DNA of 64,000 nucleotides from Deltaproteobacteria bacterium. GTDB taxonomy: Bacteria; Myxococcota_A; UBA9160; JAJDAL01. The DNA is taken from contig JAJDAL010000012.1 of assembly GCA_029261875.1 (NCBI GenBank), positions 62,001 to 126,000 of the forward strand, given 5' to 3'. Positions 16,901-25,128 of the stretch are shown piece by piece (within the stretch, counting starts at the first letter, position 1; each line of letters opens with the position of its first letter). The notes beneath the pieces are model-generated. The model searched no databases. It was not told the origin of the DNA and saw only the letters and a list, made by a program, of their open reading frames with translations. The position numbers and the translations under genes are program-made.

Positions 16901-17209
16901 ATGGTTCAGACGATGATTACACTTCTTTCTATCATCACCCTCTCCATGGCTACCCAAACGGATGCCATGGCGGTGGAAGGACACGACGGCCACGACCATG
17001 AGGGCCATCAAGAACATCCGTCGACCGGTGAAGATGGACAAAACCCAGGGAGCCCCCCCGAGACAGAGGGTCCGAGCGACCCCCATGCTGGCCATTCGAC
17101 CCAGGGACACGATCACGAACGCAGCGAAGCAACGGCGGAGAGCGAAAACCATCGAGGCACTGGCGATGATCACGAGAAGCATCACTCGGGCGAGCACAAG
17201 GGTCACTGA
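16901..17209 (+). CDS. Exported His/Asp/Glu-rich metal-binding peptide
   Basis: This is a 102-residue protein with a signal peptide (first about 22 residues). The mature part is built almost entirely of His, Asp, Glu, Gly and Ser (VEGHDGHDHEGHQEH, DHEKHHSGEHKGH). The ATG is preceded by GGAG at 9 nt and lies 27 bases after cusA. Composition predicts a disordered periplasmic metal buffer, comparable in role (not by homology) to the small periplasmic metallochaperones of cus-type operons. It has no cysteine. Confidence 0.75.
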   Translation: MVQTMITLLSIITLSMATQTDAMAVEGHDGHDHEGHQEHPSTGEDGQNPGSPPETEGPSDPHAGHSTQGHDHERSEATAESENHRGTGDDHEKHHSGEHKGH

Positions 17210-17281
17210 AGGCGTCTGCTTCCCGCTCGTGGCATCCTTTGTGTCAGCGAGACAGCAACTTGCCGAGGAGGGAACCTGTCC

Positions 17282-17377
17282 ATGAGCACCCGTGACGCCC
17301 TCGCACGAATCGATCCACAACGCTTCGTTGTGGGGCTGAAGCACCGGCCGGTGCGCTACAAACTCCGGCGAGCGTAA
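17282..17377 (+). CDS. Possible 31-residue small ORF after the copper operon
   Basis: An ATG at 17282 is preceded by a strong GAGGAGGG at 9 nt and opens a 31-codon frame. It encodes a basic peptide (STRDALARIDPQRFVVGL then KHRPVRYKLRRA). It is in the roughly 200-base gap between the His-rich gene and the GT-C gene. The ribosome-binding site is better than that of many neighbours, but such a short ORF could arise by chance. Confidence 0.3.
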   Translation: MSTRDALARIDPQRFVVGLKHRPVRYKLRRA

Positions 17378-17409
17378 CGCCACCGGAGGCCGTCGAAAGC
17401 TTGGTCAAC

Positions 17410-19116
17410 ATGACGACAACCTCTCGTGTGTGGAGGTTCGGAAAGCACGCGGCGCTACTCGTCGTTCCGTTGTGCGTGGCATTCTTCTCCTTTCTCTTTC
17501 GCGCAGAGAGCGGACCTTTTTGGTTGGGCTCCAATTTGGATCCCGAGTATGCCTACCTCGCCAACTCACTGGCCTTGAGTGCGTGGCTGCCCGTGGGACA
17601 CGGTGATCATCCGGGCTCAACGCTGCAATGGCTGGGAAGTCCGGTTCTCACACTCACCCACTGGATTACGGGGCAAGGGAGCCTCGTCTCCGATGTACTC
17701 ACCCGTTCCGAGTTCTACCTACACGTACTCCATGGGCTGTTGGTGTTGCTGCTTTGTGGAGCGCTTTGGATGTTCGGTTGGATGGCCACCCAGAGTGGGG
17801 GCAGCCTGTGGATCGGTAGCGCGAGCCAGGCGGTGATTCTCTTCGGCATGGCAGCGCGATCGGCGTTGCCCCGCATGTCGCCCGAGCCCTTGCTGCTCAC
17901 GTTGGTGCTGTGTTTCGCGGGGCTGGTTCTCTACCACCAGCGTCTGGGCGCACAGCCGGACGGTAAAGGACCCGACTGGCAATACGGTTTCGTGAGCGGA
18001 CTGGGCGTGGCACTGAAGCTCACCTTTCTACCGCTGCTTGTGATCCCGTTGATCCTGCTTCGCGGCCTTCGACAGCGCCTGGTTTTTTTCGCGAGCTTCG
18101 TCGCCACACTCCTCACGCTGACCGCAAACCCCATGATGAAAACCGATGTATACAAGCCATTCCTCGGCTCACTCGTCACACGCACGGGGTACAACGCGCC
18201 GCAAACACCGGGTGCGGACCGGCTACAGGCCATGCTGGACGGCATGGAGCAACTGGCTTCCCGATCTTGGATCTACGAGAAGCCCCTGCTGCTGCTCCTG
18301 GTCCTTTTTGGGATCACCGGCTTTCTGTTGTTGAAGTCCCAAGGCGCCCCGAAAGCTGCGCAATTTCGGCGGCGGGTCTGGCTCGGGATCTTGATTGCTT
18401 TTGTCGGCCAGTTTGTGCTCGTCGCGAACGCTCCCCGCGCGAGCCATCACTACATCACGCCGGTGTTGGGACTGTTGGGGCTCGTGGTTGTGTTGGCGAG
18501 GCAGGCGCTCACCCACGCGGAGCGATCGAAAGTTATTTTGGGAAGTCTGAAGTGGAGCTTTGTCTCCGTCTTCGCCCTCGCCCTGCTCCTAGCCATGGCT
18601 GACCTGGAATCGCATCGTCGCAAAATGATCCACACATCCGATGATTGGTTGGAAGCCGCGCAGTTTCGAAAAGATCATCAACTGACAGAGCGCGCGACCG
18701 TGTTCTTCTACCGAGCGTCCCACCCTGCATTCGCGTGGGAGTTCGGAAACTACAGCTCCCGTAGAGGTTTCGCGCGAGAGCTGAAAGCGCTTCATCCCAA
18801 CATCTACCGTCTCAACACCTGGAACGGGAGAATCCATACCGGCTTCGAAGCGGTCCACGTGCCCCTCGACGCACTGCTAGAGCGATACGGAGAAATCTTG
18901 ATTCAGGGAAGCAGGGCTGACATGCCGAAGATCGCAACCGATCGCAGCCTGAGAACCGCCACCGGTCGTGTGCTTCAGATGGATGACCCGATGCTCGTAT
19001 CCTCGGAGATCCTGTTCGAGGGTTCGGTGGAGAGCATCATGGCGCTCCGGCTAGGGGAGCCGCCGCTTCCGGAGCATGAACACGTTCCCGTTCCCCCTTC
19101 TGGGGTGGGCGATTAA
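17410..19116 (+). CDS. Multi-pass membrane protein, probable GT-C-type glycosyltransferase
   Basis: This is about 568 residues with roughly ten hydrophobic helices in the first 410, then a soluble periplasmic C-terminal domain. The first loop holds LGSNLDPEYAYLANS, an acidic loop motif (D-x-E) in the position of the catalytic Asp of GT-C polyprenyl-phosphate-sugar transferases (ArnT/PMT fold). PRMSPEPLLLTLVL and ANAPRASHHYITPVLGL are other conserved-looking loops. ATG 17410 is used; a TTG at 17401 is in frame and nearer to a GGAGG. It converges tail to tail with the quinoprotein gene, with overlapping stops. A transferred sugar or acceptor cannot be named. Confidence 0.55.
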   Translation: MTTTSRVWRFGKHAALLVVPLCVAFFSFLFRAESGPFWLGSNLDPEYAYLANSLALSAWLPVGHGDHPGSTLQWLGSPVLTLTHWITGQGSLVSDVLTRSEFYLHVLHGLLVLLLCGALWMFGWMATQSGGSLWIGSASQAVILFGMAARSALPRMSPEPLLLTLVLCFAGLVLYHQRLGAQPDGKGPDWQYGFVSGLGVALKLTFLPLLVIPLILLRGLRQRLVFFASFVATLLTLTANPMMKTDVYKPFLGSLVTRTGYNAPQTPGADRLQAMLDGMEQLASRSWIYEKPLLLLLVLFGITGFLLLKSQGAPKAAQFRRRVWLGILIAFVGQFVLVANAPRASHHYITPVLGLLGLVVVLARQALTHAERSKVILGSLKWSFVSVFALALLLAMADLESHRRKMIHTSDDWLEAAQFRKDHQLTERATVFFYRASHPAFAWEFGNYSSRRGFARELKALHPNIYRLNTWNGRIHTGFEAVHVPLDALLERYGEILIQGSRADMPKIATDRSLRTATGRVLQMDDPMLVSSEILFEGSVESIMALRLGEPPLPEHEHVPVPPSGVGD

Positions 19117-21248
19117 TCGGTCATCCACTTCGTGGGCACGCAGGCGTTGTCGATGGCCCAGTCGAGAAGGCGTTCGGCCACGCCGGGTTCGCGCCAGGCT
19201 CGTTCGAGCACATAGGCCTGGATCGCGCGGGCATCCTCGGCGGATACCAGATCGGCGAAGGAGGCCATTCCCCGATCGGCTCGGATACCCCCCAGAACGA
19301 TGTCGTTCCACTGCGCGTGGGTCTCAGCGGATGCAAAACGCAGATCGGGGTAGAGGCCGCTGCTCACGGCGGCAAAGCCGTGGCAGAACATGCAGGCTTC
19401 CGCGTAGGCCGCACGACCGCGCGCAATCACGTCGTCCGATACGGCGAGCCGCTCTCGCCCCACGCTGGCAGGGGGTCTCTTCTCGACGACGGGGATGGGG
19501 AGCGAACCGCCGAGTTTGAATGCGAGAAGTCGGCCGTCGTTGGTGTGCCGGAAACGTGTCTGATGTCCGCCCTGACTGCCTCCAACACCCACCAACACAG
19601 CGACGTACTGCTCTTCTCCCACGCGGTAGGTCACGGGGGGCGCCATGACCGCGATCCCCACTTCCGCCCGCCACAGGCGTTTGCCGTTGCCCGCGTCATA
19701 GGCGGCGAACCCGCCTTCGCCGTTTCCCTGGAACACGAGCCCGCCCGCGGTCGCGAGCGTTCCACCGGGCACGCCCGAGTCGTGGCTCACCGACCAGACT
19801 TTCTGTTGTCGAACCGGGTCCCAGGCAAGCAGCTGTGTCCAATCGCATGCGATGAAGCGCACGTCGCCGAAGTTCTCGCCGAACTCCGTAAGGGCCGGCA
19901 TATCTTCTCCCGTGTTCCAGCCATTCCGGCGGTAACGGAATTCCGGATCCATCTGGTAGACGTAGATCGATTCGACGGCCGGGATGTAGACGAGGCCCGT
20001 CCCCGGGTGAAAGCTCATCGGGTGCCAGTTGTGCCCCCCGACGATGCTCGGGGCGATCGCGGCAGACTCCGCGTCCCAGGTCGCTTCCGCACGCTCGATG
20101 GGTCGGCCGGACGTGGGATCCACGTGACTCGCCCAACTCACGTGTACGTATTTCTCAGCGGAGATCAGGGCGCCGGATTCCCGGTCCAGCACATAGAAGA
20201 AACCATTCTTCGGCGCCTGCATGAGAACCTTGCGCAGGCGTCCTTCGATTTCGAGATCGGCGAGGATCATGTGTTGGGTCGCGGTGTAGTCCCATTGTTC
20301 ACCGGGCGTCGTCTGGTAGTGCCAGACGAGTTCGCCGCTGTCGGGGCGCAGCGCCAGAATCGATGCGAGAAACAGATTGTCGCCGCCGCCGGGACTTCGC
20401 AGCGCACGGGGATAGACGCTCGAGTTTCCCGTGCCCACATAGAGCAGGTCGAGCTCCGGGTCGAATGCGATGGAATCCCAGACCGTCCCACCGAGGCCTC
20501 CCGCGAAGAGCGCGTCTTCGGGCCAGGTTTCGGCGGCGTCCGCGAGTTCGCTGTGTTCGTGGGGTCCGCGCTTGCTGCCGGGTACCGTGTAGAAACGCCA
20601 GATCCGTGCACCCGATTCCGCGTCGTAGGCCGATACGTAACCGCGAACGCCCAGGTCGGCCCCACCGTTTCCAATGATGACCTTGCCTTTGACGATGCGC
20701 GGTGCGCCGGTGATCGTGTAGGGCTCTTCGAGAGGAGCGGTTCGGACGTCCCAGACAACGTCGCCGGAATCCGCGTCCAGGGCCACCAAACGCCCATCGA
20801 TCGTACCGACGTAGACCCGCCCCTCGAAAACCGCGACGCCCCGGTTCACCACATCGCAACACACGTGGCGCGCCTTCCAGCCCGGAACCTTCGGATCGTA
20901 GCGCCAGCGCTCTACACCGGTCGCCGCATCGAGGGCAAACACGCGACTCCAAGTCGAGGTGGCGTACATGACGCCGTCGACGACGATCGGAGTCGCCTCG
21001 AGCCCACGCTTCGAATCCGTCCGGTAGGACCAGGCGAGCCCCAGCTGCGCCACGTTCTCGCGCCGGATCTGATCGAGGAGACTGAAACGGGTTTCCCCCG
21101 GGTTCAGCCCATGTAGAGGCCAGTCCCCCGAATCGGTCGCGTCGTTCGCAATCTCGCGAATCGCACGAGTCGGTGATTCACCACAGCCCGTTTCAATTGC
21201 TAGGAGCAGAAACGCGAGCGCTACACAGGTCGGCAATCGCCACATCAT
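19113..21248 (-). CDS. PQQ-dependent quinohaemoprotein dehydrogenase with C-terminal cytochrome c domain
   Basis: This is a 711-residue lipoprotein or exported enzyme. The signal ends in a lipobox-like AIETGC. An eight-bladed PQQ propeller follows, with W-motif segments and the adjacent cysteine pair C130-C131 (HVCCDVVNRG) that contacts PQQ in alcohol dehydrogenases. GTGNSSVYPRA and QWDYTATQHM are typical active-site blades. At about residues 619-623 CMFCH is a haem c attachment site, followed by a cytochrome c fold ending near residue 700. It oxidises an alcohol or aldehyde in the periplasm and passes electrons through haem. The start is the first of two adjacent ATG codons, with GGAG directly upstream. 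The substrate is unknown. Confidence 0.88.
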   Translation of the reverse strand: MMWRLPTCVALAFLLLAIETGCGESPTRAIREIANDATDSGDWPLHGLNPGETRFSLLDQIRRENVAQLGLAWSYRTDSKRGLEATPIVVDGVMYATSTWSRVFALDAATGVERWRYDPKVPGWKARHVCCDVVNRGVAVFEGRVYVGTIDGRLVALDADSGDVVWDVRTAPLEEPYTITGAPRIVKGKVIIGNGGADLGVRGYVSAYDAESGARIWRFYTVPGSKRGPHEHSELADAAETWPEDALFAGGLGGTVWDSIAFDPELDLLYVGTGNSSVYPRALRSPGGGDNLFLASILALRPDSGELVWHYQTTPGEQWDYTATQHMILADLEIEGRLRKVLMQAPKNGFFYVLDRESGALISAEKYVHVSWASHVDPTSGRPIERAEATWDAESAAIAPSIVGGHNWHPMSFHPGTGLVYIPAVESIYVYQMDPEFRYRRNGWNTGEDMPALTEFGENFGDVRFIACDWTQLLAWDPVRQQKVWSVSHDSGVPGGTLATAGGLVFQGNGEGGFAAYDAGNGKRLWRAEVGIAVMAPPVTYRVGEEQYVAVLVGVGGSQGGHQTRFRHTNDGRLLAFKLGGSLPIPVVEKRPPASVGRERLAVSDDVIARGRAAYAEACMFCHGFAAVSSGLYPDLRFASAETHAQWNDIVLGGIRADRGMASFADLVSAEDARAIQAYVLERAWREPGVAERLLDWAIDNACVPTKWMTD

Positions 21249-21288
21249 CTCCGCAAAGTAGCGCCAATCTCCGCGCGCGAAGGGGTGG

Positions 21289-22326
21289 TTATGGACAACC
21301 CGGTCCGTCGCAGGCAAGTGGGCACGCGGGGCAAGCCGGTCCGGGCGGCGCGTTGAAGCGTCCGCGTCCCAGCAACAGATCGATGCCCCCGATGAAGCGG
21401 CCGTCGTTGTCGAGGTCGTAGATTTCGCAGGGCTCCAAACCGCTGCTGCCGCAGTCTTCGCCCGCGCGGTCCTTGTTGAAGGACGCCAGTTGATCCGCGA
21501 GATCGGCTCCCCCCACCACGGCACCGGTGTTGTCGAAGTCCGCGTCGCACGCGTTGCCGATGCCGTCGGCATCGCCGTCGAGCTGGCCCCCCGTCGCGGT
21601 CTGGAACCCTTCGCGCGCCGGCTCGTCCAACTCGCCCAGGCGCGGATTGAAGTCCAGCACGCAGTTGTCCTCACCGTCCAGGACATCGTCGCCATCGCTG
21701 TCGGGATTCGTGGGGTCCGACCCGACGCTCAATACTTCTTCGCCGTCTTCGATGAGATCGCTATCGGTGTCGACATCCAGGGGGTCGGTCCCCGTGTCGG
21801 TCGGCGAGACGAAGACGCCCGAGTTCGTTTCGGACCCGTCGGAAAGACCGTCGTCGTCGCTGTCGACCAAAGCGGGGTTGCGCGGGCGCGAGCGGAAGGG
21901 GAATGCGCTCACGACCGTCACCACGTCGGGCTCGTCGAGCGCCCCGCTCGAGAGATCGATCGGTCGCGGTAGGTAGTAGACCATGCGAACGGGATCGCGC
22001 ACGGAAACGCGCGAGAGCCCGACCGCCTTGCGGCGCATGACCTCGCTCGGCGTCTGACCGCCGTTGCGCTCGAGCAGTCCGGTGGCCAGGTCGTAAACCA
22101 ACGTCTCGTCCGGCCGGGCGTCGACACGGCGCTGGCGCAGTTCGCCCACGCGAAACAGGCTGCCGTCGGGAAACAGCAGCAACTCGGGCAGGGAACGACG
22201 GCTGAGCGTTTCACCGGACAGGACGACGATCGGCTCGGCTCCTGCGGAGGTCGACATGGCGACGAGCAACACCGCGAGCGCGCTCGCCCGTCGCGGGCCG
22301 CGGCGATCAGTTCGCAGGACAGCCAA
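21289..22326 (-). CDS. Secreted thrombospondin type 3 protein with shared Cys-rich C-terminal module
   Basis: This is about 345 residues with a signal peptide ending near STSAGAEP. The start is uncertain: TTG 22326 has GGGGA 8 nt upstream and overlaps the preceding gene by 20 bases, while an ATG at 22377 would add 17 residues. The middle is rich in Asp-based calcium loops ([38 protein letters not shown]), the pattern of thrombospondin type 3 repeats. The last roughly 130 residues match the C-terminus of the FG-GAP protein at 4206-6896: [43 protein letters not shown] and [14 protein letters not shown]. It is likely surface-exposed and calcium-stabilised. Confidence 0.7.
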   Translation of the reverse strand: MAVLRTDRRGPRRASALAVLLVAMSTSAGAEPIVVLSGETLSRRSLPELLLFPDGSLFRVGELRQRRVDARPDETLVYDLATGLLERNGGQTPSEVMRRKAVGLSRVSVRDPVRMVYYLPRPIDLSSGALDEPDVVTVVSAFPFRSRPRNPALVDSDDDGLSDGSETNSGVFVSPTDTGTDPLDVDTDSDLIEDGEEVLSVGSDPTNPDSDGDDVLDGEDNCVLDFNPRLGELDEPAREGFQTATGGQLDGDADGIGNACDADFDNTGAVVGGADLADQLASFNKDRAGEDCGSSGLEPCEIYDLDNDGRFIGGIDLLLGRGRFNAPPGPACPACPLACDGPGCP

Positions 22327-22891
22327 GGAGATCGTCCCCGCAGGACTTGTTCGCGATACGGTCCCAGCAGCTCGCATTCTGACCGATCGCCTGTCCCGTC
22401 TCCGAATCGTAGGTGTAGACGATCATGGAGATCTTGCCGTAATCGAGGCTGATCGACTGTTGGGGAAAGCCGTCCTCGGTCGCAGCCGGCGAGAGGTTTG
22501 CCACTGCGACATTCTCCATGCCGATGGCGGAAATTTTACGAATCGACTGTCCGCTGTCGGAGTACGTCAGCAGACAACCGTCGGCGATCGTGGCCTTGTC
22601 CACCACGCGGGCGAACAGATCCGCATCGGTCTGGTCCGACGGCTTCGTGACTTCGATCGGCCGAAACTCGATCGTCCCGAACTGGGGACCGCCCGCGTCG
22701 ACCGTGACCGGAACACCGACCGCAGTCGCGTACCCCGTGACTACCGTCCAACCCTCGAAGCCATTGAGCCCGAAGTCCCCCTCGATCCCGTCCAATTTCA
22801 TGATGCTGGTTTGCGCCTGAGCGTCGCCCTGCCCGACCCATGCCAGCAACCCGATCGCGAACCCAGCCCGTAGCCGCTTCTTGAACCGCAT
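22307..22891 (-). CDS. Exported Hcp-fold (T6SS tube-like) protein
   Basis: This is a 194-residue protein starting at ATG 22891, with GGAGG 7 nt upstream. The first 27 residues are a Sec signal peptide (to GDAQAQ). The mature part follows the Hcp pattern: KLDGIEGD at the start, [20 protein letters not shown] in the middle, an [16 protein letters not shown] strand, then [17 protein letters not shown] and a final WDRIAN. These match the order of conserved blocks in type VI secretion tube proteins. Cytoplasmic Hcp proteins lack signal peptides, and no other T6SS gene is nearby. Four cysteines, three of them C-terminal ([18 protein letters not shown]), could form disulfides. Function is unknown. 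Confidence 0.65.
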   Translation of the reverse strand: MRFKKRLRAGFAIGLLAWVGQGDAQAQTSIMKLDGIEGDFGLNGFEGWTVVTGYATAVGVPVTVDAGGPQFGTIEFRPIEVTKPSDQTDADLFARVVDKATIADGCLLTYSDSGQSIRKISAIGMENVAVANLSPAATEDGFPQQSISLDYGKISMIVYTYDSETGQAIGQNASCWDRIANKSCGDDLLGCPAN

Positions 22892-23032
22892 CTTCAGTCC
22901 TCCCCCTCCCACTCTATACAAGCCGGGGGAAAACATGGGGGGTTTTTGATCCGAAATGCCGTCTCTCTCCGCCTACCATTTCTGCTAGACCTACCCTTCG
23001 ACGCCTTTCCAACCAACACAAGGAATCCCCGC

Positions 23033-23407
23033 ATGCCCGAAGCCCCGCCGGTTCCCGAAGATGTCGCAGCCCCTCCCGCCGATGCGGAACGCACGCCCTC
23101 CGGTCTCGCTTCGAAGATCCTGAAGCCCGGTTCGAGTGACCCGAAGCCCAGCGCCAGCGACACCGTCGAAGTCCACTACAGCGGCTGGACGACGGACGGC
23201 GAATTATTCGATTCTTCCGTTGTTCGCAACGAGACGATCGAGTTCGGTTTGCAACAGGTGATTGCGGGTTGGACGGAAGGTTTGCAACTGATGTGTGTGG
23301 GAGAGAAGCGGAGACTCTGGATTCCCGAGGAACTCGCCTATCAGGGACAGCCGGGGTATCCGGAAGGCATGTTGGTGTTCGACGTCGAGTTGGTATCGAT
23401 TCGCTAA
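23033..23407 (+). CDS. FKBP-type peptidyl-prolyl cis-trans isomerase
   Basis: This is a 124-residue protein. After a Pro/Ala-rich N-terminal stretch the FKBP fold runs from about residue 24: SDTVEVHYSGWTTDGELFDSS, the IEFGLQQVIAGWTEGLQLM block, GEKRRLWIPEELAYQGQPG and a final LVFDVELVSI. Residues typical of the hydrophobic active site (Y, F, D, V-I, W, Y) are present. There is no signal peptide from ATG 23033; an upstream in-frame start at 22946 would add a hydrophobic segment but has no good ribosome site. It likely assists proline isomerisation in folding. Confidence 0.9.
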   Translation: MPEAPPVPEDVAAPPADAERTPSGLASKILKPGSSDPKPSASDTVEVHYSGWTTDGELFDSSVVRNETIEFGLQQVIAGWTEGLQLMCVGEKRRLWIPEELAYQGQPGYPEGMLVFDVELVSIR

Positions 23408-23424
23408 GCGGTCCGGGGGACTCC

Positions 23425-24243
23425 ATGGCCGGACTGAAAGACGTCCGCGGCAAGGTCGCACTGGTAACCGGTGCCTCGAGTGGCATTGGAGAAGCACTGG
23501 CCCGGGCGCTCGCCCAGGCGGGCGCGAAAGTCGCCCTGGTGGCACGCCGAAGAGACCGCCTCGAATCGATCGCAAGCGACTTGTCCCAGTCGGGTTGCGA
23601 GGCGCGGGCCTACACGTGTGACATTCGAAACGCGGGATCGATCGGCGAAACCGCGGCCGCGGTGCGCAGCGCATGGGGCGAGGTCGACCTACTGATCAAC
23701 AGCGCGGGCTACGCGCGTCACATCCTGTTCGTCGATCACGATCCCGAAGACATTCAGGAGATGATGCTCACGAACTACATGGGGACCGTGCGCTGGATCA
23801 AGGAAGTCGTGCCCGCCATGCGAAAACGTCGAAGTGGTTGGATCGTCAATGTGTCCTCCTTCGCCGGCAAGGTTGGACAGGCGGATGAGGTGGCGTACTC
23901 CGCAAGCAAATTCGCCGTCACGGGGCTGTCGGCTGGGCTTTCTCAGGAGCTGGAACCCATGGGAATCCATGTTCTGTGCGTGTACCCGACCCTGGTGCGC
24001 ACCGAAATGTTCACCCCCGAGGTTCTCGCGCGCATGCCCGACGCCGCGGGGACTTTCATCGAGGCCGACGAATTCGCTCGCCGAACCCTGCGCGCCCTCG
24101 CCCAAGGGAAAACCGAGGCCGTCATTCCCAATCACATGAAGCTGCCGATGGCCCTCAACGCGCTATTTCCGCAATGGATGGGAAGGATGGTTGGGCGCGT
24201 CAAGCGCAACGCCCTGAAAAAGGCGGGGGTGGATATCGAATGA
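23425..24243 (+). CDS. Short-chain dehydrogenase/reductase
   Basis: This is a 272-residue classical SDR. TGASSGIG (residues 15-22) is the nucleotide-binding glycine motif. The following VALVARRRDR with basic residues suggests NADP(H) preference. INSAGYA is the NAG-like structural motif. Catalytic Ser144/145 (NVSS), Tyr158 and Lys162 (YSASK) are present. The C-terminal region is basic and hydrophobic, as in SDRs that associate with membranes or act on lipids. It starts 17 bases after the FKBP gene and converges on the small minus-strand membrane peptide gene 8 bases away. The substrate is not identifiable. Confidence 0.88.
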   Translation: MAGLKDVRGKVALVTGASSGIGEALARALAQAGAKVALVARRRDRLESIASDLSQSGCEARAYTCDIRNAGSIGETAAAVRSAWGEVDLLINSAGYARHILFVDHDPEDIQEMMLTNYMGTVRWIKEVVPAMRKRRSGWIVNVSSFAGKVGQADEVAYSASKFAVTGLSAGLSQELEPMGIHVLCVYPTLVRTEMFTPEVLARMPDAAGTFIEADEFARRTLRALAQGKTEAVIPNHMKLPMALNALFPQWMGRMVGRVKRNALKKAGVDIE

Positions 24244-24251
24244 CAGAACCA

Positions 24252-24428
24252 TCAATTGGTTTTGTCCCGCCGACGCAGCGCATTCTCGATGGAAATCGCC
24301 AAGAGGCTCACGTTGCTGATGAGCAACGAAATCAACGTTGGCGTCCGTTTCTCACCCTCCGACAGCGTGAAGATCACAAGCGCCACGATCACGAATGCCG
24401 CTGCGATGATGCCGTGAAATCTGCGCAT
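24252..24428 (-). CDS. 58-residue membrane peptide, last gene of the asparagine-synthetase-like operon
   Basis: A strong AGGAGG lies 6 nt before ATG 24428. The peptide has two hydrophobic helices (residues 6-22, IIAAAFVIVALVIFTL region, and 31-47, LISLLISNVSLLAISI region). They are joined by a charged turn (SEGEKRT), with a basic C-terminus (LRRRDKTN). It overlaps the 3' end of the upstream cupin gene by 40 bases in another frame, so its ribosome site lies inside that gene, suggesting coupling. It is too hydrophobic to look like a cleaved RiPP core. A small membrane subunit or anchor for the operon products is plausible. Confidence 0.6.
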   Translation of the reverse strand: MRRFHGIIAAAFVIVALVIFTLSEGEKRTPTLISLLISNVSLLAISIENALRRRDKTN

Positions 24429-25117
24429 GGTTGCCCTCCTTTCTTGCGCTCCGGGAGGAGCGTTCGGTTGAGCATGGGATGAATCTCGTCACTCGGTCCA
24501 AAATCGCTATCTGGGTGAAACGCCACGATTCGCAACTCCGATGCCTCGGTCCGAAAACGGTGTTCGCAGCCCGCCGGAATCTCGAAGAGCGAGCCCGGCT
24601 CGAGCGCGTGCACGCGACCCCTCGATTCGCACCAACCGGACCCCACAGTCACGAGACCTACGCGTAGAGAAGGATGGGTGTGTGGAGTTTGATGAATGCC
24701 GGGAGGCACGTGCAGGAAATTGAGACACGGATCGCCTCGGGTGCACGGGGGAAGCAATAGGGAGTCGGTGCAGCCGTCGATGTAGCGCAGGCGCCCGCTT
24801 GTTTCGACGGGACCACCGAGGAGAAACACGCCGCGGTCTGCGCGTTTGGTGACCACGAAGCCCGCCCCCTCACCCGCTAGTCCAAGGTCTCCGGGAACCG
24901 AGAAGTACATCCCGGCGAAGACGGGAAAGGTTCGTTTTCCGCTCGTGATCTCGACGCGCCCCCGGTGCACGAAGCCGTAGTGGGTTTCCGGTTCTCGCCC
25001 CACACGCGCGAGATCGAGGGGCGCGCCGACGAAGGTCCTCGTCGTGACCCCGGCCACCCGGTCCACGACATGCGAATCGGCCTCGAGCGCGCGAACCTTC
25101 AACGCTTCGGATTTCAT
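24389..25117 (-). CDS. Cupin-domain protein (two-cupin, RmlC-like)
   Basis: This is a 242-residue protein starting at ATG 25117, with GAGGAGAGGGAG upstream. The N-terminal half (HYGFVHRGRVEITSGKR, then FAGMYFSVPG) and the C-terminal half (HVPPGIHQTPHTHPSLRVGL, then GSLFEIPAGCEHRFRTE) each have the beta-barrel cupin pattern. The second half keeps the metal-binding H-x-H-P motif and a later His. It sits 11 bases after the second asparagine-synthetase-like gene. Cupins of this sort can be dioxygenases, isomerases or small-molecule sensors; the context suggests it modifies the same product as the operon's ligases. Confidence 0.75.
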   Translation of the reverse strand: MKSEALKVRALEADSHVVDRVAGVTTRTFVGAPLDLARVGREPETHYGFVHRGRVEITSGKRTFPVFAGMYFSVPGDLGLAGEGAGFVVTKRADRGVFLLGGPVETSGRLRYIDGCTDSLLLPPCTRGDPCLNFLHVPPGIHQTPHTHPSLRVGLVTVGSGWCESRGRVHALEPGSLFEIPAGCEHRFRTEASELRIVAFHPDSDFGPSDEIHPMLNRTLLPERKKGGQPCADFTASSQRHS

Positions 25118-25128
25118 TCTCCCTCTCC

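Noticed and set aside
19317-21116. 599-codon open frame on the plus strand
   Set aside because: Antisense to the quinohaemoprotein dehydrogenase, whose blades and CxxCH motif are unmistakable. The shadow has no family-like motifs or ribosome site.
22307-22891. Type VI secretion locus
   Set aside because: Only one Hcp-like gene is present and it carries a Sec signal. No sheath, baseplate, VgrG or ClpV gene occurs in the window.
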